Assembly: GCF_014137855.1 (NCBI RefSeq)
Contig: NZ_JACGWT010000003.1
Coordinates: forward strand, 310,001-374,000
DNA length: 64,000 bases
Reading direction: 5' to 3'
Origin: Microlunatus kandeliicorticis
Lineage (GTDB): Bacteria > Actinomycetota > Actinomycetes > Propionibacteriales > Propionibacteriaceae
Positions 1 to 8,542 of the stretch are shown here, piece after piece. Every line of letters starts with the position of its first letter. The first letter of the stretch is position 1. The notes beneath the pieces are model-generated. The model was not told the origin of the DNA and ran no database searches. It saw only the letters and a program-made list of their open reading frames with translations. Made by a program: the position numbers and the translations under genes.

Positions 1-296
1 GCGTCGGCCCCGTAGGCGTCGCGGACGGTGATCCCGGTCCGCGGGTCGACGGTCGTCGGCTCCGACCCACCGGCGGGCGCGGTGCCCCCGAACCCGTGCT
101 CGGGGCCGTAGACGGCGGCGACCTCGAGTCCGGCCCCGGCCATCGCGTCGACGATGCTGCCCAGGGTGTCGGTGAGCAGCCCGGTCGGGTTGGTGACGAT
201 CCCGAGCCGCCGGCCCGCCAGCAGCCGCCAGCCGTCGGCGGCCGCCCGGTCGGCACCGGTGCGGATCCGGGCCGGCTCAGTCCTCGGGTGCGGCAT
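1..296 (-). CDS. namZ: NamZ-type exo-beta-N-acetylmuramidase (DUF1343/GH171), N-terminal part, cut by window edge
   Basis: This is the first ~98 residues of a protein that runs off the left edge. The reading frame is open from an ATG at 296 and shows the DUF1343 start: GRRLGIVTNPTGLLTD at about residues 32-47, then a YGPEHGFGGTAPAGG stretch. Members of this family (NamZ) release N-acetylmuramic acid from the non-reducing end of peptidoglycan fragments. The gene overlaps the 3' end of the GH3 gene by 20 bp, so the two are translationally coupled, and both act on muropeptides, which supports the call. The C-terminal half and any signal peptide cannot be judged; no signal peptide is visible at this N-terminus, so a cytoplasmic location is possible. 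Confidence 0.8.
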   Translation of the reverse strand, partial: MPHPRTEPARIRTGADRAAADGWRLLAGRRLGIVTNPTGLLTDTLGSIVDAMAGAGLEVAAVYGPEHGFGGTAPAGGSEPTTVDPRTGITVRDAYGAD

Positions 297-1974
297 TCAT
301 CCGCTCGCTCTGCCCGCCGGCGTCGTCCGTCCGGTCGGGATCGTCCGCCCCCGGCTTCCGTCCGGTCGTGAGGTCCAGCCGCAGCGGGACCCGGCCGGTC
401 GGGGTCCGGACGCCGGTGAGGACCCGGACCAGTGCGGCCAGCGCGACGTCGGTGGCGCTGTAGCCCAGCAGCATCGCGTCGGCGTCGGCCAGCCGGACCG
501 CCTGCTGCGGGTTGCCGGTGACCACCGCGACGACCGGGGTGCGCCGGGCCGGGTCGAGCACCCGGTCCAGCAGCACCGGCTCGACCGGGTCGGAGCCGGC
601 GACCAGCACCACCGCGTCTCCCGTGGCCGGGCCGGTGCCACCGGGCTCGGCGGCCCGGGCCGGGCGTCCGGCCTCGCGGAGCAGCGCAGCCAGCGCCCCG
701 GCGTCCGGGCCGAGGACCCAGGCGGTGCCGGTGGTCGGCAGCACCGGGTCGCCGTGCAGCACGGTGACCGCGGCGTCGGCCACCTCGTCGGCGAGCGCGC
801 GGTGGTCGGCGGCCCCGATCACCGCGGGGTGCGGCAGCCGGCGGGCCCCGGCCAGGCCGCGGTCGTACTTCATGGCCAGCAGCCGGCGGACGCTGGCGGC
901 GATCCGGTCCTCGGTCAGCCGACCGGTGCGGACGGCCTCGAGCACCGCCGCCGAGGCCGCGGCCTGGTCGGCGGACATCAGCAGCTGGTCCACGCCGGCC
1001 TCGAGCGCGCGGACGGCGATCTCGCCGTCCGGATAGCGGGTCCGGACGCCGGCCATCCCGAGTGAGTCGGTGCTGACCACCCCGTCGAAGCCGAGCTCGT
1101 CGCGGAGCAGCCCGGTGAGGATCGGCCGGCTGAGGGTCGCCGGGTCGCCCGACGGGTCGAGCGCCGGGAAGGCCAGGTGGGCGGTCATCACGACGTCGAC
1201 GCCGGCGGCGACCGCGGCCGCGAACGGCGGGGCGTCGATCCGGCGCCACTCCTCGAGGCGGTGGGTGACCACCGGCAGGGCGGTGTGGCTGTCGGTGTCG
1301 GTGTCGCCGTGACCCGGGAAGTGCTTCGCGGCCGCGCCGACCCCGCCGGCGTGCAGGCCCTCGATCGCGGCCCGGACGTGCTCGGCGACGCGGGCCGGGT
1401 CGGCCCCGAACGAGCGGGTGCCGATCACCGGGTTGCTCGGGTCGACGTTGACGTCGGCCACCGGCGCGTCGTCGGTGGTGATCCCCATCGCGGCGAGCTC
1501 GCGGCCGACCGCGGTGTAGGTGCGGGCGGTCAGCTCCGGCGACCCGGCGGCGCCGAGCGCCATCGCCCCCGGGAAGACGGTCGCCGGGGCTCCGATCCGG
1601 GTCACCCGCCCGGTCTCCTGGTCGATGCTCAGGTCGAGCGGGAGCCGTGACGGAGCGGCCGCGGCCGCCTCCTGCAGCCCGGCGCTGAGCGCGCTCACCT
1701 GCGTCGGGTCGCCGCAGTTGTCGGACCAGGCGAAGTAGATCACCCCGCCGAGCGCGTACCGGGCGACCACCTCGGCCGGGGTGGCCACCCCGTGCCGGGC
1801 CAGGTTGCGGTCGTCGGGGGTGGTGGCCTCGGCCCCGTAGACCACCTGGGTCATCAGCTGGCCGATCTGCAGCTCGAGGTCGAGCCGGCCGAGCACCTGG
1901 TCGACCCAGCGGTCGCGGCCGGTCGCGGCGGAGGTGCCGGGCGACGGCTCCGCGGACGGGTCGGCGGGCGGCAT
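277..1974 (-). CDS. nagZ: Glycoside hydrolase family 3, NagZ-like beta-N-acetylhexosaminidase
   Basis: This 565-residue protein removes terminal GlcNAc from muropeptides or chitobiose-like sugars. The GH3 TIM barrel fills the N-terminal two thirds. It carries the NagZ signature KHFPGHGDTDTDSH, whose Asp-His pair is the acid/base unit of this subfamily, and a nucleophile-region VVSTDSLGMAG motif. A second, C-terminal GH3-type domain of ~180 residues follows, as in Gram-positive NagZ. The ATG at 1974 was chosen because GGAGG lies 4 nt upstream; the frame is open further upstream but without family similarity. No signal peptide or lipobox is visible. The 3' end overlaps namZ, consistent with sequential removal of GlcNAc and MurNAc. 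Confidence 0.9.
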   Translation of the reverse strand: MPPADPSAEPSPGTSAATGRDRWVDQVLGRLDLELQIGQLMTQVVYGAEATTPDDRNLARHGVATPAEVVARYALGGVIYFAWSDNCGDPTQVSALSAGLQEAAAAAPSRLPLDLSIDQETGRVTRIGAPATVFPGAMALGAAGSPELTARTYTAVGRELAAMGITTDDAPVADVNVDPSNPVIGTRSFGADPARVAEHVRAAIEGLHAGGVGAAAKHFPGHGDTDTDSHTALPVVTHRLEEWRRIDAPPFAAAVAAGVDVVMTAHLAFPALDPSGDPATLSRPILTGLLRDELGFDGVVSTDSLGMAGVRTRYPDGEIAVRALEAGVDQLLMSADQAAASAAVLEAVRTGRLTEDRIAASVRRLLAMKYDRGLAGARRLPHPAVIGAADHRALADEVADAAVTVLHGDPVLPTTGTAWVLGPDAGALAALLREAGRPARAAEPGGTGPATGDAVVLVAGSDPVEPVLLDRVLDPARRTPVVAVVTGNPQQAVRLADADAMLLGYSATDVALAALVRVLTGVRTPTGRVPLRLDLTTGRKPGADDPDRTDDAGGQSERMNAAPED

Positions 1975-2110
1975 GCAACCTCCAGGGCGCGTCGTCGGGC
2001 GGTCTCGGCAGGCGTCGGGCGCCCAGGGCGTCCAGCATTCAACCAGGCGGCCGACCAGGCGGTCGGCGCGGGCCGAGGCCGCGCCGACCGACCCACGGGT
2101 CACCCCGGGC

Positions 2111-3229
2111 TCAGCGGGCCGCGGCCCCGCTCTCGTTCAGCCGCGCGAACGCGGCGGCGATCCGCTCGTCGGTCGCGGTCAGCGCGATCCGCACGAACCT
2201 CGAGGCCGCGGCCCCGTAGAAGTCGCCCGGAGCGGCCAGGATCCCCAGCCGGGCCAGGAAGTCCACCGTCGCGCGGCCGTCCTCGTCCCGGGTCGCCCAG
2301 AGGTAGAGCGAGCCCTCGGAGTGCTCGATCCGGAAGCCGCAGCGCTCGAGCGCCGGCCGGAGCAGGGCCCGGCGCCGGGCGTAGCGCTCGCGCTGCTGCT
2401 CGACGTGGGCGCGGTCCCCGAGCAACGCGGCCATGGCGGCCTGCACCGGCCCGGGGACGATCATCCCGAGGTGCTTGCGGACGGCGAGCAGGTCGGCCAC
2501 CAGCGCCGGTTCACCGGCCACGAAGCCCGCGCGGTAGCCGGCCAGGTTCGACCGTTTGGACAGCGAGTGCAGGGCGAGCAGCCCGGTGTGGTCACCGCCG
2601 CAGACGGCGTCGGCGAGCATCGAGGTCGGCTCGACCTCCCAGCCGAACTCGCCGTAGCACTCGTCTGAGGCCACCACCGCGCCGTGCTCACGGGCCCAGG
2701 CCAGCCGCTCGGCGAGCACCGGGGGCGCCAGCACCTCGCCGGTGGGGTTGGAGGGCGAGTTGATCCAGACCAGCCGGACCGAGCCGTCGGTCGGCAGGTC
2801 GGCCAGGTCGTCGGCCTCGACCACCGAGCAGCCCGCGGTGACGGCGCCGACCTTGTAGGTCGGATAAGCCATGGTCGGCAGCACCACGACGTCGCCCGGC
2901 CCGAGGCCGAGCAGCGTCGGGAGCCAGGCCACCAGCTCCTTGGTGCCGATCACCGGCAGGGTGGCCGCCGGTTCGACGGCCGCGCCCCACCGCGACTGCA
3001 GGTAGTCGGCGATCGCCCGACGGAGCACCGCGGTGCCCGCGGTGGTCGGGTACCCGGGGCTGTCCGCCGCCGCGGCGAGCGCGGCGGTGCCGAGCTCCGG
3101 GGTCGGGTCGACCGGGGTGCCGACCGACAGGTCGACCAGTCCCCCGGCGTGCGCCGAGGCGGTCGCCTTGGCCGCCGCCAGCGTGTCCCAGGGGAAGTCC
3201 GGCAGCTCGGCGGCGAGCCGCCGGCTCAC
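2111..3229 (-). CDS. dapC: Succinyldiaminopimelate transaminase (class I/II aminotransferase)
   Basis: This 372-residue PLP enzyme transfers an amino group from glutamate to N-succinyl-2-amino-6-ketopimelate in the diaminopimelate/lysine branch. The fold-type I features are present: [11 protein letters not shown] for substrate/cofactor contacts, [10 protein letters not shown], and the Schiff-base lysine in [15 protein letters not shown]. The GTG start overlaps the fdxA stop by 4 bp (GTGA), so it is translated by coupling. The fdxA-dapC order is conserved in actinobacteria and is the main reason for naming it DapC rather than a generic aspartate aminotransferase. Confidence 0.9.
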   Translation of the reverse strand: MSRRLAAELPDFPWDTLAAAKATASAHAGGLVDLSVGTPVDPTPELGTAALAAAADSPGYPTTAGTAVLRRAIADYLQSRWGAAVEPAATLPVIGTKELVAWLPTLLGLGPGDVVVLPTMAYPTYKVGAVTAGCSVVEADDLADLPTDGSVRLVWINSPSNPTGEVLAPPVLAERLAWAREHGAVVASDECYGEFGWEVEPTSMLADAVCGGDHTGLLALHSLSKRSNLAGYRAGFVAGEPALVADLLAVRKHLGMIVPGPVQAAMAALLGDRAHVEQQRERYARRRALLRPALERCGFRIEHSEGSLYLWATRDEDGRATVDFLARLGILAAPGDFYGAAASRFVRIALTATDERIAAAFARLNESGAAAR

Positions 3230-3552
3230 TCGTCGTGTTCTTGCGGCGGCAGCGCGGCGACGAGCGGGTGGTCCTTATCGATCTCACCGGTCTTGGCGGC
3301 GCCACCCGGCGAGCCCAGGTCGTCGAAGAAGTCGACGTTGGCCTGGTAGTAGCCCTTCCACTCCTCGGGGACGTCGTCCTCGTAGAAGATCGCCTCGACC
3401 GGGCAGACCGGCTCGCAGGCCCCGCAGTCCACGCACTCGTCCGGGTGGATGTAGAGCATCCGCTTGCCCTCGTAGATGCAGTCCACCGGACACTCTTCGA
3501 CGCAGGCCCGGTCCTTCAGGTCCACACACGGCTGCGCGATGACGTAGGTCAC
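3226..3552 (-). CDS. fdxA: 7Fe ferredoxin (3Fe-4S/4Fe-4S)
   Basis: This is a small acidic electron carrier of 108 residues. Two cysteine clusters are visible. The first ([17 protein letters not shown]) matches the seven-iron type, in which one cluster is 3Fe-4S; the second is [16 protein letters not shown]. The ~45-residue C-terminal extension after the second cluster is typical of mycobacterial/streptomycete FdxA. The start is a GTG at 3552 preceded by GAGGAGG with a 5-nt spacer. It is the first gene of the fdxA-dapC pair and is divergent from the acetyltransferase gene at 3660. Confidence 0.95.
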   Translation of the reverse strand: MTYVIAQPCVDLKDRACVEECPVDCIYEGKRMLYIHPDECVDCGACEPVCPVEAIFYEDDVPEEWKGYYQANVDFFDDLGSPGGAAKTGEIDKDHPLVAALPPQEHDE

Positions 3553-3659
3553 GGCGTCCTCCTCATTCCTCGTTCTCGACCGGCACTCGACCGGCCACTA
3601 GTATCGCGCCTCGCTCGGGTCGCTTCGCGCCGCCCCGCCATCTGGGAGGACGTCCGACG

Positions 3660-4706
3660 ATGATCACCGATCCGGTCTCGCGCATCGCGCCGCCGGTGGT
3701 GCCCGGCGACCGGCTGACCCTACGCCACCGGTTCGGCACCGGCGCCACCGACGTGATCGGCTGGGTCGAGCAGCTCGACGCGACGACGATCACCGTGGGC
3801 ACGGCCGACGGCCGCACGGTGGCGATCGACCGGTCCGCGGTGCTGCTGGCCCGCCGGGTCCCGGCGGCGGCCGGTGGTCCCGATCCGGCCCGGGTGCCGG
3901 CCGACCGGCTGCAGCGGATCGCCGCGGAGGGCTGGGCCGACCGGGTGGTGCCGCTGGGCGACTGGCTGCTCCGCGCAGCCGGGGGCTTCACCCGGCGCGC
4001 CAACAGCGCGCTGGCCGTCGGCGACCCGGGCACCGCGCTGCCCGAGGCGGCCGCCCGGGTGATCGACTTCGCTGCCGATCACCGGGTGCCACCGCTGGCC
4101 CAGGTGATCACCGGCGACCCGGTCGACCAGGGGCTGCGCGCGCTGGGCTGGACCGACGGCGGCCCGGCCACGGCGCTGATGATCACCAGGCTGGCCCCGC
4201 TGCTCGAGCACTCCCGCGCCCGCGATCACTCCGCCCCGCGCGAGGGCCCGGACGACGCGATCAGCACCACCGTGGACGACCGGCCGTCGGCGGACTGGCT
4301 GGCCGCGCTCGCGCACCAGCGCGGGCTCGGGCCGACCGAGCTGGGACCGGCGGCGCTGCGGGTGATCACCGGCGACGGCCGGGCGACCTTCGCGACCCGG
4401 ACCGGTCCCGGCGGCCGGCTGGTGGCGATCGGACGCGGGCACCTGACCGGCGACTGGCTGGCGGTGGCCGGGGTGTGGACCGACCCGGAGCACCGGCGCC
4501 GGGGGCACGCCACTGCCGTGCTGCTCGCGCTGGCCCGGGTGGCGGCGCGGCGCGGTGCCCGGTACGCGCTGCTCCAGGTCGAGCGCGACAACGACGCCGC
4601 CCGCGCGGGCTACACCCGGCTGGGCTTCCGTGATCACCACGACTACGGCTACCTGGCTCCGGCCGGCGGGACCGGCGGAGCGGGCGGCCCGGCTCAGGTC
4701 CGGTAG
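3660..4706 (+). CDS. GNAT-family N-acetyltransferase with N-terminal SH3-like domain
   Basis: This 348-residue two-part protein begins with a ~70-residue beta-rich segment (PGDRLTLRHRFGTGATDVIGWV) resembling the small domain that precedes some mycobacterial GNATs (Rv0428c-like). The C-terminal third is a GNAT domain with the acetyl-CoA loop motif HRRRGHATAVLLAL and the late YTRLGF strand. The substrate is unknown. GGGAGGA lies about 9 nt before the ATG. The 3' end overlaps the convergent flavin reductase gene by 13 bp. Confidence 0.75.
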   Translation: MITDPVSRIAPPVVPGDRLTLRHRFGTGATDVIGWVEQLDATTITVGTADGRTVAIDRSAVLLARRVPAAAGGPDPARVPADRLQRIAAEGWADRVVPLGDWLLRAAGGFTRRANSALAVGDPGTALPEAAARVIDFAADHRVPPLAQVITGDPVDQGLRALGWTDGGPATALMITRLAPLLEHSRARDHSAPREGPDDAISTTVDDRPSADWLAALAHQRGLGPTELGPAALRVITGDGRATFATRTGPGGRLVAIGRGHLTGDWLAVAGVWTDPEHRRRGHATAVLLALARVAARRGARYALLQVERDNDAARAGYTRLGFRDHHDYGYLAPAGGTGGAGGPAQVR

Positions 4707-5212
4707 CGGGACCGGTAGTAGGTGAGCGGCCGGCCGCTGCCGTCGAGGTCGTCGCTGCCGGTGGCCAGCACGCGGCCGACCACGACGGTGTGGTCGCCGG
4801 CCTCGTGGACGGCCTCGGTCCGGCAGTCCAGCCACACCAGGGCTCCGGTGATCACGGGAGCCCCCGACACCGGGGCGGGCGCGTGCGGGACGGCGTCGAA
4901 CTGGGTGGCCAGGTCACGCCCGGGCCGGGAGAAGTGCCGGGCCACCTCGACCTGGTCGTCGCGGAGCACCGAGACGGCCCAGCGGCCGGCGGCCAGCACG
5001 GTGGCGTGGAACCGGCTGGTGCGGCTGACCGAGACCAGCACCAGCGGCGGGTCGAGCGAGACCGAACAGAAGGCGGTCGCGGTCATCGCGTGCGGTGCGC
5101 CGTCGCGACGGGCGGTGACCACCACCACCCCGGCGGCCAGCGAGGCCAGGGCGTGCCGGAACGCGCCGGGCTCGATCCCGGACGGCTCCGGGTCCCAGCT
5201 CTGCGCGGCCAC
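4694..5212 (-). CDS. Flavin reductase family protein (FMN-binding split barrel)
   Basis: This 172-residue protein is of the HpaC/flavoredoxin class, which reduces free FMN or FAD with NAD(P)H to feed a monooxygenase partner. Typical features are ASLAAGVVVVTARRDGAPHAMTATAFCSVSLDPPLVLVS split across the first 60 residues, and the HTVVVGRV stretch near residue 140. No oxygenase component is nearby, so the partner is unknown. The start is a GTG with GGAGGAG about 7 nt upstream. It lies upstream of nothing obvious and converges on the acetyltransferase gene. Confidence 0.85.
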   Translation of the reverse strand: MAAQSWDPEPSGIEPGAFRHALASLAAGVVVVTARRDGAPHAMTATAFCSVSLDPPLVLVSVSRTSRFHATVLAAGRWAVSVLRDDQVEVARHFSRPGRDLATQFDAVPHAPAPVSGAPVITGALVWLDCRTEAVHEAGDHTVVVGRVLATGSDDLDGSGRPLTYYRSRYRT

Positions 5213-5247
5213 GCTCGGTCTCCTCCGGTGGGTGGGTCGTCGGTCGC

Positions 5248-6162
5248 TCAGGCGATCCCGGCGAAGACGTCGTCGGCCCAGCCCTCGCCCGGGAACGGCC
5301 GACCACCGGCGAGCCGGTAGTACTCGTGGCTCCAGGCCTCGTCGCCGAGCGTGTCGCTCATCGCGAAGAACGGCCCGTCCATGGTGATCTGGGTCGGGTA
5401 GGCGCGCAGCGCGGCCATCTTCTTCGCGGTGTGCTCACCGCCGTCGATCTCGGCGACGATGTCCTCGTCCGGGCGGGCCATCGGCGGCATCTCGCCGTCC
5501 GGATCGGCACCCTTCCAGGTCTCGAAGTCACCGGTCTCGCGGAGCACCCGGATCCCGGCGCGCATCCGCGACTCGCTCATCGCCGTCCAGAGCAACCGGT
5601 CGACGGTCCAGGCCGGGCCGAGGTCGCGGCGGTAGGAGTCGACGCCGGCCAGCGCGACCGCGTAGGTGGCCACCCGGTGCGCCTGGACGTGGTCGGGGTG
5701 CCCGTAGCCGCCGTTCTCGTCGTAGGTGATCAGCACCTGCGGACGCCGGTCGCGGATCAGCGCGACCAGGTCGTTCGTGGGGACCAACAGGTCGGTGGTC
5801 CAGAAGCAGCCCTCGCGGAGCTGGTCGCGCGCGACCGCGCGGCCCTGGTCGTCGTAGGCCATCCCGGAGTCGCGGTAGCGGAAGTCGCCGCCCAGCCGGA
5901 CGTGGTCGGTGACCCCGAGCGCGGCCATCGCGTCGTGCAGCTCGCCGATCCGGTGCTCGGCCAGCCGGTCCTCGTGCTCGGCGCTCAGGTGCACCAGCTC
6001 GGGCACCAGCACCTCGCCCTCCTCGCCGAGCGTGCAGGTGACCAGCGTCACCTGCGCCCCTTCGGCGACGTAGCGGGCCATGGTCACCCCGGTGCCGATC
6101 GACTCGTCGTCCGGGTGGGCGTGCACCAGCATCAGCCGGCGGGCAGGAAGCTCGTCACTCAC
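5248..6162 (-). CDS. mshB: N-acetyl-GlcNAc-inositol deacetylase (mycothiol biosynthesis)
   Basis: MshB deacetylates 1-O-(2-acetamido-2-deoxy-glucopyranosyl)-D-myo-inositol in mycothiol synthesis. The zinc motif AHPDDE lies near residue 15, with the second metal histidine in YGHPDHVQAH. The GSGVTMARYVAEGA-like helix and the CTLGEEGEV loop match the family. I chose the GTG at 6162 because TAAGGT (6175-6170) stands 7 nt before it, a leaderless promoter; another in-frame GTG at 6171 would add three residues. The protein is 304 residues. Together with mca at 47731 it shows that the organism makes and uses mycothiol. Confidence 0.92.
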   Translation of the reverse strand: MSDELPARRLMLVHAHPDDESIGTGVTMARYVAEGAQVTLVTCTLGEEGEVLVPELVHLSAEHEDRLAEHRIGELHDAMAALGVTDHVRLGGDFRYRDSGMAYDDQGRAVARDQLREGCFWTTDLLVPTNDLVALIRDRRPQVLITYDENGGYGHPDHVQAHRVATYAVALAGVDSYRRDLGPAWTVDRLLWTAMSESRMRAGIRVLRETGDFETWKGADPDGEMPPMARPDEDIVAEIDGGEHTAKKMAALRAYPTQITMDGPFFAMSDTLGDEAWSHEYYRLAGGRPFPGEGWADDVFAGIA

Positions 6163-6229
6163 ACGTTTCACCTTACGGCGTCGGCCGGGGTCGTCCCGAC
6201 GGCGCCGGGTCGCGCGAGCAGGCTAGGAG

Positions 6230-6245
6230 CTCAAGCCTGGTTGAG
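6230..6245. promoter_or_regulatory. Small inverted repeat upstream of mshB
   Basis: CTCAA and TTGAG flank a 6-nt spacer, giving a perfect 5-bp dyad about 60 bp upstream of the mshB -10 element. This resembles the half-sites of MerR-type operators, but the repeat is short and no MerR gene is in the window. It could be a chance dyad in the 3' region of the dpp operon. Confidence 0.25.
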
Positions 6246-6274
6246 GTCAATCCCGGGCGGCGGGTGACCCCGGG

Positions 6275-7294
6275 TCAGACGACCTCGCGCGGCTCGGCGT
6301 AGTGGCAGCGCGACGCGTGCTCCGAGACCCCGTCCGGACGCAGGTCGAGCCCGGGCATCTCGGTCACGCAGTTGTCCTGCGCCTTCCAGCACCGGGTGTG
6401 GAACCGGCAGCCCTTCGGCGGGTTGGCCGGGCTGGGCACGTCACCGGTGAGCACGATGTGGTCGCGGGCGTTGCGCAGCGTCGGGTCCGGGACCGGCACC
6501 GCCGACAGCAGCGCCTGGGTGTACGGGTGGGTCGGCCGGTTGTAGATCTGGTCCTCGTCGCCGATCTCCACCAGCTGACCGAGGTACATCACGCCGACCC
6601 GGTCGGAGATGTGCCGGACCACCGACAGGTCGTGGGCGATGAAGATGTAGGCCAGCCCGAGCTCGCGCTGCAGCTCCTCGAGCAGGTTGACCACCTGGGC
6701 CTGGACCGAGACGTCGAGGGCCGAGACCGGCTCGTCGCAGATGATCACCCGCGGGTTGAGCGCCAGCCCGCGGGCGATCCCGATCCGCTGCCGCTGGCCG
6801 CCGGAGAACTGGTGCGGGTAGCGGCTGATGTGCTCGGGGTTGAGCCCGACCAGCTCGAGCAGCTCCTGCACCCGGCGGCGGCGCCCACTGCGCGGGACCA
6901 CATCGGGGTGGATCTCCAGCGGCTCGCCGACGATGTCGCCGACGGTCTTGCGCGGGTTGAGCGAGGTGTACGGGTCCTGGAAGACGATCTGGATGTCGCG
7001 GCGCAGCCGGCGCATCTGGGCCCCCCGCTGGCTGAACACGTCGACGTCACCGAAGGTGAGCTTGCCGGAGGTCGGCTCCTCGAGCCGCATCAGCGTGCGC
7101 CCGAGGGTCGACTTGCCGCAGCCAGACTCCCCCACGATCCCGAGGGTCTCGCCCTTGTGCAGCTCGAACGAGACGCCGTCGAGCGCCTTGACCCAGCCGA
7201 CGGTCCGACGGAACACCCCGGCCCGGATCGGGTAGTGCTTGACCAGGTCCTCGGCCCGCAGCACCACCTCGCTGCTCACCGTGCTCGCCGTCAT
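6275..7294 (-). CDS. dppF: Oligopeptide/dipeptide ABC transporter ATP-binding protein (DppF/OppF type)
   Basis: This 339-residue ATPase is the second nucleotide-binding subunit of the importer. Walker A is GESGCGKST, the signature is [13 protein letters not shown] and Walker B is [12 protein letters not shown]. The C-terminal oligopeptide/dipeptide domain carries the cysteines of [14 protein letters not shown], a pattern that in this family can bind an iron-sulfur cluster. The ATG overlaps the dppD stop (ATGA), so the ATPase subunits are made in equal amounts. It is the last gene of the dppABCDF operon. Confidence 0.93.
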   Translation of the reverse strand: MTASTVSSEVVLRAEDLVKHYPIRAGVFRRTVGWVKALDGVSFELHKGETLGIVGESGCGKSTLGRTLMRLEEPTSGKLTFGDVDVFSQRGAQMRRLRRDIQIVFQDPYTSLNPRKTVGDIVGEPLEIHPDVVPRSGRRRRVQELLELVGLNPEHISRYPHQFSGGQRQRIGIARGLALNPRVIICDEPVSALDVSVQAQVVNLLEELQRELGLAYIFIAHDLSVVRHISDRVGVMYLGQLVEIGDEDQIYNRPTHPYTQALLSAVPVPDPTLRNARDHIVLTGDVPSPANPPKGCRFHTRCWKAQDNCVTEMPGLDLRPDGVSEHASRCHYAEPREVV

Positions 7295-8493
7295 CGCCCG
7301 CTCCCTCCCTCGACGTCCCCGTCCCCGCCCATGTCCCCGTCCATGTCCCCGTCCCCGCCTCGCTCGTCGCCGTGATCACCGTGGTGAGCACCGGCGTCAC
7401 CCCCGCCACCATCGCCAGCGCCGGTCGCCGGCGCCGGGCCGGCCTGCGCCGGCGTACCCTCCTTGGCCAGCAGCCGCTCGCTGACGTGGCACGCCGCGAG
7501 TCGGTGGACTCCCACCTCCCGCAGCGGCGGCGGCGGGTCGGCGCGGCAGACGTCCTCGGCGTAGCGGCAGCGCGGGTGGAACGGGCAGCCGGACGGGATG
7601 TGCATCAGGTTCGGCGGCAGCCCGCCGATGGCGGCCAGCCGCTGGCCCTTCTGGTCGAGCCGCGGGATCGACTCGAGCAGCCCCTCGGTGTACGGGTGCC
7701 CGGGCTGGGCGTAGAGGTCGAAGACGTCGGCCTGCTCGACGATCCGGCCGGCGTACATCACCGCGATCCGGTCGGCGACGTCGGCGACCACCCCGAGGTC
7801 GTGGGTGATCAGGATCAGGCCCATCCGGCGCTCGGTCTGCAGCTCCTTGAGCAGCGACATGATCTGGGCCTGCACAGTCACGTCCAGGGCGGTGGTCGGC
7901 TCGTCGGCGATCAGCACCGCCGGGTCGAGCGCGATCGCCATCGCGATCATGATCCGCTGCCGCATCCCGCCGGAGAACTGGTGCGGATAGGCCCTGACCC
8001 GCTGCTTGGCGCCGGGGATCTGCACCCGCTCCATCAGCCGGACCGCCTGGGCCATCGCGTCGGTGCGGTTGGTGCCGCGGTGCTTGCGGAACATCTCGGC
8101 GATCTGCCAGCCGACCGGGAAGACCGGGTTCAGTGCGCTGAGGGCGTCCTGGAAGACCATCGAGATCTCCGGGCCGCGGATCCGCCGGCGCTGCTCCTCG
8201 GGCAGGGTGAGGATGTCGGTGCCGCAGTAGCGCACCTGGCCGCCGGTGATGAACCCGGGCGGGCTGTCGAGGATGCCCATGATCGCCTGCGCCGAGACCG
8301 ACTTGCCCGACCCGGACTCACCGAGGATCGACAGCGTCTCGCCCTCGCGGAGCTCGAACGACACCCCGTTGATCGCCTTGGCGACGCCGTCGCGGGTGCG
8401 GAACTCGACCTGGAGGTCGTCGACCTCGAGCAGCAGTCCGTCGGTGGGCTGCCAGGACGAGGTCTTGTCGACCAGCTTGGTGGTGGACGCCAT
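7291..8493 (-). CDS. dppD: Oligopeptide/dipeptide ABC transporter ATP-binding protein (DppD/OppD type) with Gly/Asp/His-rich tail
   Basis: This is the 400-residue first ATPase subunit. Walker A is GESGSGKSV, the signature is [15 protein letters not shown] and Walker B is [12 protein letters not shown]. The oligopeptide C-terminal domain has a [14 protein letters not shown] cluster. The ATG at 8493 has GAGGAGG 7 nt upstream. The last ~45 residues are an unusual low-complexity tail rich in G, D and H (for example [18 protein letters not shown]), encoded by short imperfect DNA repeats at about 7310-7400. Family members normally stop before this tail. The stop overlaps the dppF start. Confidence 0.93.
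   Translation of the reverse strand: MASTTKLVDKTSSWQPTDGLLLEVDDLQVEFRTRDGVAKAINGVSFELREGETLSILGESGSGKSVSAQAIMGILDSPPGFITGGQVRYCGTDILTLPEEQRRRIRGPEISMVFQDALSALNPVFPVGWQIAEMFRKHRGTNRTDAMAQAVRLMERVQIPGAKQRVRAYPHQFSGGMRQRIMIAMAIALDPAVLIADEPTTALDVTVQAQIMSLLKELQTERRMGLILITHDLGVVADVADRIAVMYAGRIVEQADVFDLYAQPGHPYTEGLLESIPRLDQKGQRLAAIGGLPPNLMHIPSGCPFHPRCRYAEDVCRADPPPPLREVGVHRLAACHVSERLLAKEGTPAQAGPAPATGAGDGGGGDAGAHHGDHGDERGGDGDMDGDMGGDGDVEGGSGR
7310..7370. repeat. Short tandem repeat encoding the DppD tail
   Basis: On the plus strand the sequence repeats units of GTCCCCGTCC and CATGTCCCCGTC with a period near 6-12 bp. Read on the minus strand it encodes alternating Gly-Asp-Met residues. Such microsatellite-like coding DNA is prone to slip, so tail length is likely to vary between strains. 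Confidence 0.6.
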
Positions 8494-8542
8494 CGCGCGG
8501 CCTCCTCTCAGTGTGCGGTGTGCGGGTCCCGGCGGGTGCCGG

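Noticed and set aside
7310-7420. Frameshift at the end of dppD creating the odd tail
   Set aside because: The frame ends exactly at the ATGA overlap with dppF, which is the expected coupling, so the tail is in frame and probably real.
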